Shown piece by piece: positions 18,048 to 28,204 of a DNA stretch of 64,000 nt. Numbering within the stretch: the stretch's first letter is position 1; every line of letters begins with the position of its first letter. Source of the DNA: Blastocystis sp. Blastoise (lineage: Eukaryota > Sar > Bigyra > Opalinata > Blastocystidae). The stretch covers positions 620,001 through 684,000 of the forward strand of contig JBBPEB010000002.1 of assembly GCA_039096225.1 (NCBI GenBank). Direction: 5' to 3'. Both the position numbers and the translations under genes were made by a program. The notes below the pieces were generated by a model, which was not told the origin of the DNA, made no database searches, and worked only from the letters and a program-made list of their open reading frames with translations.

Positions 18048-18983
18048 TTATTCAATTAATTTTTTAAATAAATTATTATTTTCTAAAGATACATAAGAAT
18101 TAATATGTGTATAATCATTATGACATAAAGCAGAAGCAGAATTTTCTATATCTTGGAATGTATTGGTTGTAGTTGTAGCATATAATTTTCTTAATGCATT
18201 AATGGTTAATTTTGGATGGATTTGTTTTAAATGCTTATTCACAAACCAATCAAATGCTTTAGTAGTAAATCCAGTTCGTACAGAAGATTCAAATATAAAT
18301 TTACGATTTGGATTTCTTTTTAAGAGTAATTCTAGATCTTCAATCAATTCTTTTGGTGCATCTAATTGAATTGTAGAGTATTTACCAGCAGTTTTATAAT
18401 CATTTAATAGAATAGAACCAGTATGTTTCTCTTTATCATAAACAATATAATTCTTATGAATAGCTGGATCAATAGTATCTTCTGGTGATAGAATGAATAA
18501 TTGAGCATAATCAGCACGAGCAGGAGGAATATAGGAGTAAAAATCTAATATTAATCGTAATGGATTATAATTTTCTAATTTATCGTGATATTCATGTAAA
18601 TATGGAGTCGTAATACCATCTTTAATAAGATCTTGAATCAAAGTACGTTTCTTATTATCCAGATATTTTTCATACATTGAATTGATAATCACATAAAATT
18701 CACACCATTTATTCAAAATACCTTCTTTATTTAATGAAGAAACATTACGTATAATAAATAATATCAATTCACATAACGATTTCATGGGACTAATTTTGAT
18801 TTTACGTTCATTTACCATATAATCCATGAATGAATAAGGATTCTTTAAGAATTCTGAGAACTTTTTAAATGGTAATGGGAAAATATATAAATTGAAATAA
18901 TTGGTTAAACGTTTTTTCCAAATATCAGAATAATTTGAATTTTGTATAACCAAAAGATACTTGTCATAATTTGTATTTTTCAT
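18048..18983 (-). CDS. int: Tyrosine recombinase 2 (probable integrase)
   Basis: A 311-residue protein from the ATG at 18,981-18,983; a 315-residue version would need a TTG start. Catalytic residues are in order: Arg156 (PPARADYAQL), Lys197 (NDYKTAGKY), Arg265 (TINALRKLYATT), His288 (ALCHNDYTH) and Tyr297 (NSYV). Size and layout match the integrases of virophages and polinton-like viruses, which insert the viral DNA into the host genome. It lies at the right edge of the viral block, as an end-proximal integrase would. A ten-unit heat-shock array (19,072-19,119) lies about 90 bp upstream. Confidence 0.82.
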   Translation of the reverse strand: MKNTNYDKYLLVIQNSNYSDIWKKRLTNYFNLYIFPLPFKKFSEFLKNPYSFMDYMVNERKIKISPMKSLCELILFIIRNVSSLNKEGILNKWCEFYVIINSMYEKYLDNKKRTLIQDLIKDGITTPYLHEYHDKLENYNPLRLILDFYSYIPPARADYAQLFILSPEDTIDPAIHKNYIVYDKEKHTGSILLNDYKTAGKYSTIQLDAPKELIEDLELLLKRNPNRKFIFESSVRTGFTTKAFDWFVNKHLKQIHPKLTINALRKLYATTTTNTFQDIENSASALCHNDYTHINSYVSLENNNLFKKLIE

Positions 18984-19071
18984 TGATTTTCTCAAGTAGA
19001 ATCTCTAAAACTTCTATTTTCAAAAGAATAATATATAAGAAAATCAAAATAAAATATCTAAAATTCTCGTG

Positions 19072-19119
19072 TTCTCGAATGTTCTAGAAGTTTCTAGAAT
19101 GTTCTAGAATGTTCTCGAA
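19072..19119. promoter_or_regulatory. Heat-shock-element array H6, ten perfect units
   Basis: Ten TTC/GAA units at 5-bp spacing, ending 90-136 bp upstream of the recombinase ATG on the minus strand. It is the fourth array of exactly 48 bp in the viral block. Confidence 0.85.
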
Positions 19120-19139
19120 AATTTATATTTTTCCATATC

Positions 19140-19721
19140 AGTCGCTCATGTTTCAAAAAGTCTCTCGTTATAATCGTGGTGGTGGGTACATCTTTTTACA
19201 AGACCACACCACCACCAGCTTTTCTTTCACCCACTATAAATACATACCTTGATCACTTTACTCTTTTTATATATTTTTTTTATGATTATCATGACTTTTT
19301 ATATTATTTATTGATCACTATACATACATTTTTATTTTTATATATTCCCGTGATTATTTTTATTATTTCTTTTTAGATAGAACCATCCATTTCATCTTTT
19401 CTCTATATAAAGGGAGGGTCGGGGTGTGTGTTTATTTAGCACATTCTGTGCTTCTTTTCGTATTTCTTTCTGTATTCCCGTGATTATTTTACTCACTTTA
19501 CCAACGATGGAGTCATTTTCCATGAATATTCCCTGTAAAGGGGAGGGTTGGACTGTGTATTTTATTTCTTTTATGATCACTATGAGTTTCTCCTTGATCA
19601 CTTTACGTTTCACGTTGGAATCGGAACACAAATAAATTAAAAATAAATAAACATGGGAAAAAATAAATACACACACACACTACCCTACACTCCCATGGTT
19701 ATTTTACTTCAGAAATGTTAT
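19140..19721. repeat. Non-coding repeat-rich segment at viral right edge
   Basis: No convincing gene. Short blocks recur: CCTTGATCACTTTAC at about 19,247 and 19,592, ATTCCCGTGATTATTTT at about 19,344 and 19,474, TGATCACTAT at about 19,311 and 19,574, and two GGGAGGG-type blocks near 19,410 and 19,541. An inverted GGTGGTGG/CCACCACC pair spans about 19,176-19,220. TATAAA boxes lie near 19,233 and 19,403. The mix would suit a terminal repeat or origin region, but the other viral end is outside the window. Confidence 0.45.
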
Positions 19722-19841
19722 TAATTCTTCCGTCGAGAACAAAAAGGGGGGATGTCTTCCCCGCTTATGGCTGCGCGTGTCGCGCAGACTCTATGCGGGG
19801 TTTGCATACCCCCTTCTGCAGTTCGAAGAAAGGAAGAATTA
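19722..19841. other. GC-rich nested hairpin, possible viral terminus or structured RNA
   Basis: Paired arms, from outside in: 19,722-19,731 with 19,832-19,841 (10 bp); GAAC 19,737-19,740 with GTTC 19,821-19,824; the G-run 19,746-19,751 with CCCCC 19,809-19,813; CCCCGC 19,759-19,764 with GCGGGG 19,795-19,800; TGCGCG 19,772-19,777 with CGCGCA 19,781-19,786 around a TGT loop. Internal loops of 7-8 nt separate the inner helices. It is the most GC-rich spot in the left third of the window. Confidence 0.6.
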
Positions 19842-19875
19842 TTAAAGGCACGTAGGTCAAAAGGATAAATTCTCT

Positions 19876-21039
19876 ATGATATCATTTAGTGAAACTGATA
19901 ATTACAATATGGTTGATCAAATGAAAGAGCAATGTAATAATACAGTTAATATTATAGGATTAAGAAAATATTTCTTATCAAGTATTGAAAAATATTCCAT
20001 TAAATTTCCAGATAATAAGGTATTTGATACTGCTTTTCTAAAGTTTAAAGATATATTAAAGAAACAAGTAGAAGAAGGCTACAGTAGAAGAAGTATTGAA
20101 GATACATATTATATTCTTTTTCATGTTGAGTATCTAATAACAGAAAATACATTTCATCAATATAAGGACGATTTTGTTTCAAATAAAGTAACGTTGATAA
20201 TATGGCGTAAATATATGAGCAAGAATAGAATTGCAAATAAAAGATATATCTTTTCCGTTGTATCAAAAGAACTATTTCATTTAGACTCAAACACTTTGTG
20301 TATTCAGAATTATTGCTACATTCAAAATATTAATAGAATCATTAACCTATGGGAAATAACCTATGGATTTCATTTTGATAAAGATATTCGAGAATATAGT
20401 CTTAATAAATTACTCACTAATAATAAACCTATTTCAGATAATACAGGTAGCAACGATGTTAATAAAGAATCAATTCATGATACATTAAATAGTATGGTTG
20501 ATATAGATGAAGACGAAATGCATATTGAGAACAACGGGAATATAATAACGTCTTTCAATACGGATGGAACCAAGTCGTTAAGCACGCAAACAGCAAAAGT
20601 AGATGAAGGAATACAACTGTCATATACATATAATTCAAACTCATCAATCATAGATATACAAAACGATAGAAACAAATCACACCATGAAAATGAAATAGAT
20701 AAAAGAAAGAATAATACATCAATAGAAAGCGAACCATCATCATATATCTGTGGAGAAATAGAAGGAGCAATAGATTCAACAGTTGATAAGCTTCAAGAGT
20801 ATTCACTAACTAAATCAAATACTGATGATGGTAAATCAAATCATTCTGATCAAGTGATTATTCATAAGAAAAGAAATATTGAGACTGAATCAGCAGCCAC
20901 TAGTTACACGAATATATCTAATACAACATCAATCTCACAAAGTAAAGAAGAACACAATACAAGAAAGAAATCAATACCAATTTGTAAGTACTGTAATGGA
21001 TATCACACTTCTAATAATTGTAAACAAAGATATCTTTAG
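19876..21039 (+). CDS. Zinc-knuckle (CCHC) protein, unknown function
   Basis: A 387-residue intronless frame. Residues 1-175 form a helical domain rich in aromatic and charged residues with no recognised fold. Residues 180-365 are Ser/Asn/Thr/Asp-rich and probably disordered. The C-terminus has CKYCNGYHTSNNC, a CX2CX3HX4C knuckle that would bind zinc and single-stranded nucleic acid. The ATG at 19,876 is 35 bp past the GC-rich hairpin. It could be a Gag-like or host RNA-binding protein, or the last gene of the viral element. There is no heat-shock array upstream. Codon choice is less uniformly AT-ending than in the viral genes. Confidence 0.6.
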   Translation: MISFSETDNYNMVDQMKEQCNNTVNIIGLRKYFLSSIEKYSIKFPDNKVFDTAFLKFKDILKKQVEEGYSRRSIEDTYYILFHVEYLITENTFHQYKDDFVSNKVTLIIWRKYMSKNRIANKRYIFSVVSKELFHLDSNTLCIQNYCYIQNINRIINLWEITYGFHFDKDIREYSLNKLLTNNKPISDNTGSNDVNKESIHDTLNSMVDIDEDEMHIENNGNIITSFNTDGTKSLSTQTAKVDEGIQLSYTYNSNSSIIDIQNDRNKSHHENEIDKRKNNTSIESEPSSYICGEIEGAIDSTVDKLQEYSLTKSNTDDGKSNHSDQVIIHKKRNIETESAATSYTNISNTTSISQSKEEHNTRKKSIPICKYCNGYHTSNNCKQRYL

Positions 21040-22110
21040 ATAATATACACGAAACTTATAGCACGGAACAGAAGAAGTTGATAACACCAATCATTTTATA
21101 TATGTATTAGACTCCCATCATAACCTAAACAAAATATATATTTTATATTAAATTATATATATATATATATATATATATTATCTTATATTATATCTACATT
21201 ATATCTATGTTTTATTATATATATATTATATCTATATCTATATTTTATTATTATATAAATATATATATATAATTATATACAACAAGTATTAAGATTATAT
21301 ATTCTAGAATGACTTCTTTCAATATAAGCATGTCGTATTTGCCAAATACTTGCGTTTTGTTTTATATACTTATAATCATGTACATTTAATATACCTAGAA
21401 AAAGAATATTATAATACAATATAACATTGTATACAACAGAGTATAATATAAGATATAACAGTACATAGTATAAGACAATATAAAATTAAAAAAAATAATA
21501 TAATAGAATACAATCTAGATTATAAAAGAAACTAAATAGAAAATCTAGACTTTATAATTGATATTAGATACTATAATAGGTAATATATATATAAAATAAA
21601 AGAACATAAAATTATAGAGCAATGGATAATATATTGTATAAAGAAGGATACTATAATAAAGGTTAATATAATAGATAATGAATTATATAGTATATAGTAC
21701 ACAATGCATAATAAAATATAAAACAATATAATAAACAAAAGATTTAAGCCAGGAATTGAACCTGTATATATATATATACATATATATATATCCATCCGTT
21801 ATGGAGCCTAAATATAATGAACAAGAATACTTATAGTGAATAGAGAGTATAGGAAGAAGAATAGAAATAGTACTAGTAACACCATATACTGTACCAGAGC
21901 ATAGATAATAGATGGAGAAATTAATACCATAATCAAAGCTACTATATATAGTAAAATAGAATGATATGAATATATAAACACATATCAAGATAAAGTATAT
22001 ACATATATATAGAAATTAATATAGAGGAAATATATATCAAAACATATACGTATATATAAAGAGCTATAGAGACAATAAATATATATATACTAGTAATAGT
22101 AATTAAATAA
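21040..22110. repeat. AT-rich spacer with (TA)n, no gene seen
   Basis: Mostly TA-rich simple sequence with (TA)n at about 21,155-21,180. Frames here are low-complexity Ile/Tyr strings without motifs. It contains tRNA-like structure T1, listed separately. Confidence 0.6.
21742..21813 (-). other. tRNA-like cloverleaf T1
   Basis: On the minus strand a 7-bp acceptor-like stem (21,807-21,813 with 21,742-21,748) encloses a D-arm-like hairpin, a long (TA)n hairpin in the anticodon-arm position and a T arm CAGG-TTCAATT-CCTG. The anticodon arm is too long and there is no variable loop, so a working tRNA is unlikely. Confidence 0.55.
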
Positions 22111-24043
22111 TCATTACTATTATAAAGCAAATAGGCAAAAAAATTCCCATTGGTCAGTTTTTGGAAAATTCATTTGATTGGCTACTATATACTATAGTTT
22201 GTACCCACAACTCCTCTAAACTTACGGGGAGTTAACTCTTGGTTGAAACACAGTTCAATAGGATATAACGTGTAGTTGTGCACCATATATTTGGTTAAGC
22301 GATATTATTAATAATTAAAAAGTTATTAATAAAAGAACAGAAAACATGATTTTTGAGTCGTTTTTGATTGGCTCTTTGGGATGACCCCGATAAAAATTGT
22401 TGACCAGACAATTGGAAAATAAACATGGGGTAAACTTGACTTTTTCTCAATCCCACAATATACGTTATCCGTGTTTATTCTTTATATTCATCTTTTTTTT
22501 AATACTTTTTCATATTGAACACGTGAGGCCTTAACGGTCAAATTTAGATTGTTAATTTGACATGATATTCTGATTCAGGAGGTCAAAAAACCTAGGTGTA
22601 CCAATTTTCAGCTCCTGAGGACGATTTTTGAGTGATCCATATTTTCTTTGATCTTCTTATAATTGACTAATATTGTAGAATTGTAATCAATAGGTCCTCA
22701 AACTACTATAGTTAAAACAGAGTCTTAAAATGACGAGTTTGAGTGTCACAATTTTGAAAAGTGTGAATTAAGTAGTCTTAGAGTGACAAATTCAATATGA
22801 TGACTTTTAATTAGTAAACTAGACTTATAACTCTATACTATGTTAAAAGAAGAGTCAAAATTATGAAGGTCAAAGTGTATGACCAAATGACAAAATGTGT
22901 CTTAAAAAGTAAAAGGGTTTATATATGTGTATAGAATCATGTATTAAGTCTATTCTATGAATAATAGCTTTAAATAAATAGTTTAAGGTTGTCAAATTCA
23001 AAAGAATGTATAAAACATAGTCTTAGACTTTGAATAAAAAATTTAGAGATATTAATTAGTGTGCAGCTATAGTAGCTCTACAACATATCAAAAGTACAAA
23101 GAAAATAATTTTTAAAGAGTGGATGTGTGAAGGGTTGTGACTATTATTTAAAATTTATTTTTACTTCAGTTTATGTTAAATCGTGAATTTCGTGCACTAT
23201 AAAAAAATTGAGCCAAAAAATTAACTCTAAGGGTCTTAAATTTAAAAAAATGTAAAAATGAGTGACTTAGAGGACGAGATTCAAAATAAGAGCTTTTATT
23301 CATTAAACTAGAGTGTATGATCTATATTGTGTTTAAAGAAGGGACAAAAATATTTTGATCAAAGTGTATGACCAAATGGTAAAGTGTCTTTAAAAGTGTT
23401 ATGGTGATGACAGTTGTGTTTAAGGGGTTAAATCAAGTTTGCTCTTAAAATATCAGCTTTAAATAGCAAGTTAAAGGTTGCTAATTTGTCAAAATGTTTT
23501 AAACACTGTCTTAAACAAAGAGATTCAAGAAGTTGACTTTCATTTTATAGATAACATGTGTATATAAACACTTTATTGAAAGTACTTTAGAAAATATTGT
23601 GGATGAGTGTTTTGTCAAATGGTAAAGTTGTGTCAAGAGTTAATTATTTTAATTCATTTTTGTTTAAATCAATGTTTCGTGTTTACTCTATAAAAATAAA
23701 TTTTTAATACTGAGTTTAACGTTTTAAAGTCGACATGTGTGTTTGGTTTGTTTACTTTTAATTATTAAAATTGAGTTTAAATTGATAAATTATGTCAGAC
23801 ACGTCTATATTGATTGATTCAAACAGTTTAGAGATAATTTATTTGTTTGAGTATAAATAGATTTGTTCTCATTGTGACTGTTGTTAAGAAGAGGAAGTCT
23901 AAAAAACTATAAAAAGTTAGATATATATGTTTAAGGTCAAAATTGAAAAGTATAAATTAAAATGGTTTAAAATAAATTTAAAAAAGAGAATATATATATA
24001 TATATAATATGTGAATAAAATATTAAAAAATAAAAAAATAACA

Positions 24044-24109
24044 CTTTATGTCAGGAATTGAACCTGAAAACAATCTATATGATTGTTTCTCTCCTTCTAG
24101 AGCATAAAA
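24044..24109 (-). other. tRNA-like cloverleaf T2
   Basis: Acceptor-like 7-bp stem (24,103-24,109 with 24,044-24,050), D-like hairpin CTCT/AGAG, anticodon-position hairpin ACAATC/GATTGT, and T arm TCAGG-TTCAATT-CCTGA. It differs from T3-T5 in several stem positions that still pair. Confidence 0.6.
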
Positions 24110-24139
24110 GGAGTTTATAAATAATAATAATAATCAAAT

Positions 24140-24530
24140 ATATATATTTATATATATATAATAAGAAGGAAATGAAGTGGAAGGATGAGGAAGAAGGAAG
24201 TAGGAAGGATTAGGAAGAAGAAGTAAGAATAAGGAAGGATGAGGAAGAAGGATGAAGAAGGATGAGAAAGAAGGAAGTAAGAAGAAGTAAGAATAAGGAA
24301 GGATGAGGAAGAAGGAAGAATCCAGAATGAAGAAGAAGTAAGTAAGAAGAATCAAAGATGAGGAAGAAGGAAGAAGGAAGTAGGAAGCATGAATGAAGAA
24401 TGAAATAGGAAGAAGGAAGCATGAATGGAGAAGGAAATAGGAAGAAGGAAGAAGGAATGAAGAAGGAAATAGGAAGTAGGAAGAATGAGAAAGAAGTAAG
24501 AAGGAAGAAGAAAGAAGAAAAAAAGAATAA
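24140..24530. repeat. Polypurine tract of GGAAGAA-type units
   Basis: From about 24,168 to 24,530 the plus strand is almost purely A and G with scattered T, in variant units such as AGGAAGAAGGA. Long polypurine-polypyrimidine DNA can form triplexes. Long frames on the minus strand here are artefacts of the repeat. Confidence 0.8.
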
Positions 24531-24589
24531 GAAGATTTTAAACCTATATAAAATAGAAAACATATAAAAAAGATAATATAAATAATTAA

Positions 24590-24720
24590 TAAATACATAA
24601 ATAAATATTAAAAATAAATAAATAAACATATAAAATAAATAAATAATAATAAATAAATAAACATATAAATATAATAAATATAATAAATAAATAAATAAAT
24701 GAATAAATAAATAAATAAAA

Positions 24721-24755
<35 letters not shown>

Positions 24756-24830
24756 AATAAATTTAATAAATAAAATATAAATAAATAAAGAAACAATAAA
24801 TAACAAAAATAATAAATAAAATATAAATAT
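24590..24830. repeat. (AAAT)n tetranucleotide satellite
   Basis: Near-continuous AATAAATA repeats, longest at about 24,685-24,760. It contains no gene. Confidence 0.85.
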
Positions 24831-25054
24831 ATACATATAAATCAACCTGAAACCAAAGACTAAAGAAGAAAGACATCGATAAACGAAGAGTATAACACAC
24901 ACATCAGTTATATTTTCTTCCCTATAGAATAAAAATAACTAATAATCTATTGATTAATTATATATAAAGAAAATATAAACCAAAAAGATAATAAAAAAAG
25001 AAACAATTAAAGAAACAAATGAATTAAAAATGAAATATTATAAAAAATATATAT

Positions 25055-25155
25055 ATTTATATACCTGACACTAAATAAGCCATTTCATTTAACCAGGACC
25101 ACTTCAAGAACCACTAACCATGACAACCAAGGCAAATACAAAAGAATCCTATAAA
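25055..25155 (-). other. Possible isolated micro-exon
   Basis: On the minus strand a TATAG acceptor, about 85 nt of higher-GC sequence, and a GTATATAAAT donor resemble the exons of the micro-exon gene family nearby. It has no open phase across its whole length, so it may be a remnant. Confidence 0.3.
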
Positions 25156-25646
25156 GAAGTGTATTATTTTAAATAAATAAATTAGTATATAAATAGATAA
25201 ATATAATACTAAGTTAAATAACTTTAAATAAATAAATAAAACACACTAAGTCAATCAATACAATAAAATATTTAAAAAAGAGTAAAGAACTATGTTTTTT
25301 GGGTACCCAAAATGATTTTAAATAAGAATGACCCAATTATTACTTTAGTAACAAAATCAATGAAAAATTGAGGTTATTTTTGATTTCTATTATGTTTTAA
25401 GAAGCATATTTTAAAAATAGACCCTATTATATTTATTAATTCAAATGAAATAGGATTGTTAAATACATAATCTAATACTCATTTATATATTAAATTATTA
25501 ATTATGATGTCTAAGAACAACAAAATTGCTTCAAGGTGGAGGTCTGGAAATAAAAAATAATTTATATTTCAAAGAAAATCAGGTATATTGTATCTATTTG
25601 TTATTAGTATTCATATTTAGGTTCTTCTACTCAATAGAATCCAGTT

Positions 25647-27020
25647 ATGTATGTTCTTAGTCTTGGTGGTACTTGCTCTGATGGTCTTAAAGGTTGTTCT
25701 ATGTTATTTGTATCATACAGAGGTGGTGGTGTTGCCTGTTATGCTAACTGTGAAGGTATGTTGTCAATGATTTGTTTTTATTTTTTTAACTTTTCTTTAT
25801 ATATAGGTTCTTCTGTTATTGTAAGTGATTCCAATAGTGATATCGGTGTTGATGTAGGTTCTTCTTGCTTTATAGATGGTATGTTACCAATCATTTATTT
25901 TTTTTTTTATATTTTATTATTATTTTTTTATTATTTCTATATATATAGGTTCTTCAGTTGTTGTACATGTTAACAGTGATGTTGATAATAGATGTCTGTG
26001 TGGTGTTGAAGGTATGTTGTCATTCATTTATTTTTTTTTTACTTTTATATATATAGGTTTGTTTTATCGATGTAAATGTTGCTATGGATGTTGTTGGTGA
26101 TCAGGTAGACTTCTCATATGATATTAAAGGTATATATATATTGTCATTCATTTATTATTATTTTTTTTTTATTTATTATTTGTCTATTACTGTTTCTTTA
26201 TAGGTTATTCTACTGTTGTGGTTGTAGTTGCTGAACGTATTAATGATGAAGGTATGTCTACTTTTTAAATTTAATTTAGTTTATTATTATTTTTATCTTA
26301 TATAGGTCGTTCTTTTCTTATGGAGTCTTGGATTAATGGTAATAATGATACAGGTATATTCTTATTTCTTCCTTTCTTTTTTTTGATTTATTAATTATCT
26401 TTTCATTATATATAGGTTCTTCAAGTCAGTTAAGATATCATGGTGATTCCTCTGTTCCTTCTTTAGAAGGTATATATATATATTTATTGTTTATATATAT
26501 TTTATCATTTATTATATTATATATAGGTGTCTTTTCTAATAGGGGATCTTATCACCCTAATGTTAGCTTTCATTTTAATAATAAAAATGTATCTAAAGGT
26601 ATATATATATATATATAACAAATATTTATAATATTTCTTTTAATATATCTATATCTTATATCTATATAGTGATGGTGTGAATAGTTTTTAATACTGAAGG
26701 TATATATATATATATGTTAGATATATTTATTATACTATCTCTTATTATATATATATATATCTTTTATCTATATAGGTTCTCTTAGTGTTATGGTTATGTT
26801 TAGATTTTTTTTTTTTTTTAGTTCTTTTTCTTTTTCTTTTGCTTATTATTTTTATTATTTTTCACATTTAATAGCTTTCTATTATCTGCTTTCTTTATAT
26901 TATTTATTTATTTATGCTGTTGTTATCGTTTTAGCTATTCTATATTTAAATGTTTTCTTTTGTTCTATTTTTGTTTTGTTCTTTTTTTTTTTTTTTTATT
27001 TAAATTGTGTCGACTATTAA
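25647..27020 (+). CDS. Micro-exon gene 2 (modular GSS repeats, hydrophobic C-terminus)
   Basis: Exons between TAG acceptors and GTATG/GTATAT donors: 25,647-25,755; 25,807-25,878 (72 nt); 25,949-26,011 (63); 26,057-26,129 (73); 26,204-26,251 (48); 26,306-26,353 (48); 26,416-26,469 (54); 26,527-26,598 (72); 26,670-26,699 (30); and terminal 26,776-27,020. All introns are phase 1, most splitting a Gly codon G|GT, so most exons are multiples of three. Modules begin GSS and carry alternating Val (GSSVVVHVNSDVDN). The last exon codes a Phe/Tyr/Leu-rich hydrophobic tail. The 73-nt exon shifts frame and the 30-nt exon has a stop; skipping both gives about 236 residues. The ATG is chosen because a TAG lies upstream in the same exon. 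Function unknown. Confidence 0.55.
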
Positions 27021-28204
27021 GATAATTCTTCAATTACTTAATATATTAAATAGTGTCAAGTTTTTAAATGTTTGGATTCAATTTAATTTAAAATATCTAT
27101 TGTCCACTTTTAACTTTATTTAGTATAACTGATTTAATACTGTCAATGATTGAGATATTTAAGTTTTGTTTTTCTCCACTAATTCATCTTGCATATACAT
27201 ATTATTGTGTAAATACAAAATCATAAAAGTAAGTTTAAGGTTTTAAAATTTAAAAAATTGTAAAAAGGGGTTCTTAAACTAAGAGATTCGAAATTCTAAA
27301 AAATGATTTAATATACACTAAGCTAAATTCTACAACATACTAAAAATTAAGAGAATTTCATTTTTGAAAAGTTAATTAACAATGTGTTTGAGTTGTCTAG
27401 AAATTTTAAAGAGTTAGCTTCTTTGTTTAAAATTGTGTTTTTATTATACTATGAAAATTTTGACTTTTAAAAACAAGTTTAAAGGGGTTTATTTTTTTAA
27501 ATGTAGAAATAAGTTACTCAACGGACGAGATTCAATATAAAACATTTTATTTATCAAACTATGATTTATAGTCTAAATTATATTAAAAGAAGTGACAAAA
27601 ATACTCTTGAAAAAGTGTATGACCAAATGTAAAATGTTTATAAAGAGTGTTAAAATGGTAACTAATGTATTGATAGAGTTATGTTGAGTATAGTGTTTAA
27701 ATATTAGAGTTTTAAATTAACTATAAGTGTGTCAATTTTTCAAAATGTATTAAAAAGCGTCATGAAGTCAGAGATTCAAGACATTAAACTATAATTAATA
27801 AATAATACAATGAGATCTATACTGTGTGAAAGTTATGTCTAAAACGATTTTGATACAGTGGATATCGAAATGGTAAAGTCTCTCTAAAAGCGATATTGTT
27901 GATACTTTTATGTATAAAAATTCTATTTAGATTGATTTCATTAATATTAATTCTAAAACTATGTGTTTAAGTCGTTAATGTGAAAATAAATGTTGATATT
28001 GTTGTGTTAAATTTGTTTTAGTTTTATGAAATGGTTAAAAATAGTTTAAACTACTTTATTCTAATCTATTTAAATTAATTTAATAAAATAAAAATATTTT
28101 TCAAATTTTTATGGAAATTTTCAATATTTTTAACAAAACAAAAAAACCTGAAAACAAATCAGTTTACAGCAAAAAACCTGAAAACAAAAAGTTTTCAAAG
28201 CAAT
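27021..28204. other. Non-coding body of element A
   Basis: No gene seen. From about 27,200 the sequence matches blocks of elements B (about 38,000-38,800) and C (about 41,600-42,400), for example GACCAAATG and ACAGTGGAT segments. Two copies of AAAAAACCTGAAAACAA lie at about 28,143 and 28,174. Confidence 0.6.

Noticed and set aside
19746-19813. Self-cleaving ribozyme (HDV-like, hammerhead or twister) at the GC-rich hairpin
   Set aside because: The hammerhead core and HDV nested pseudoknot could not be laid on the sequence; helices are simply nested.
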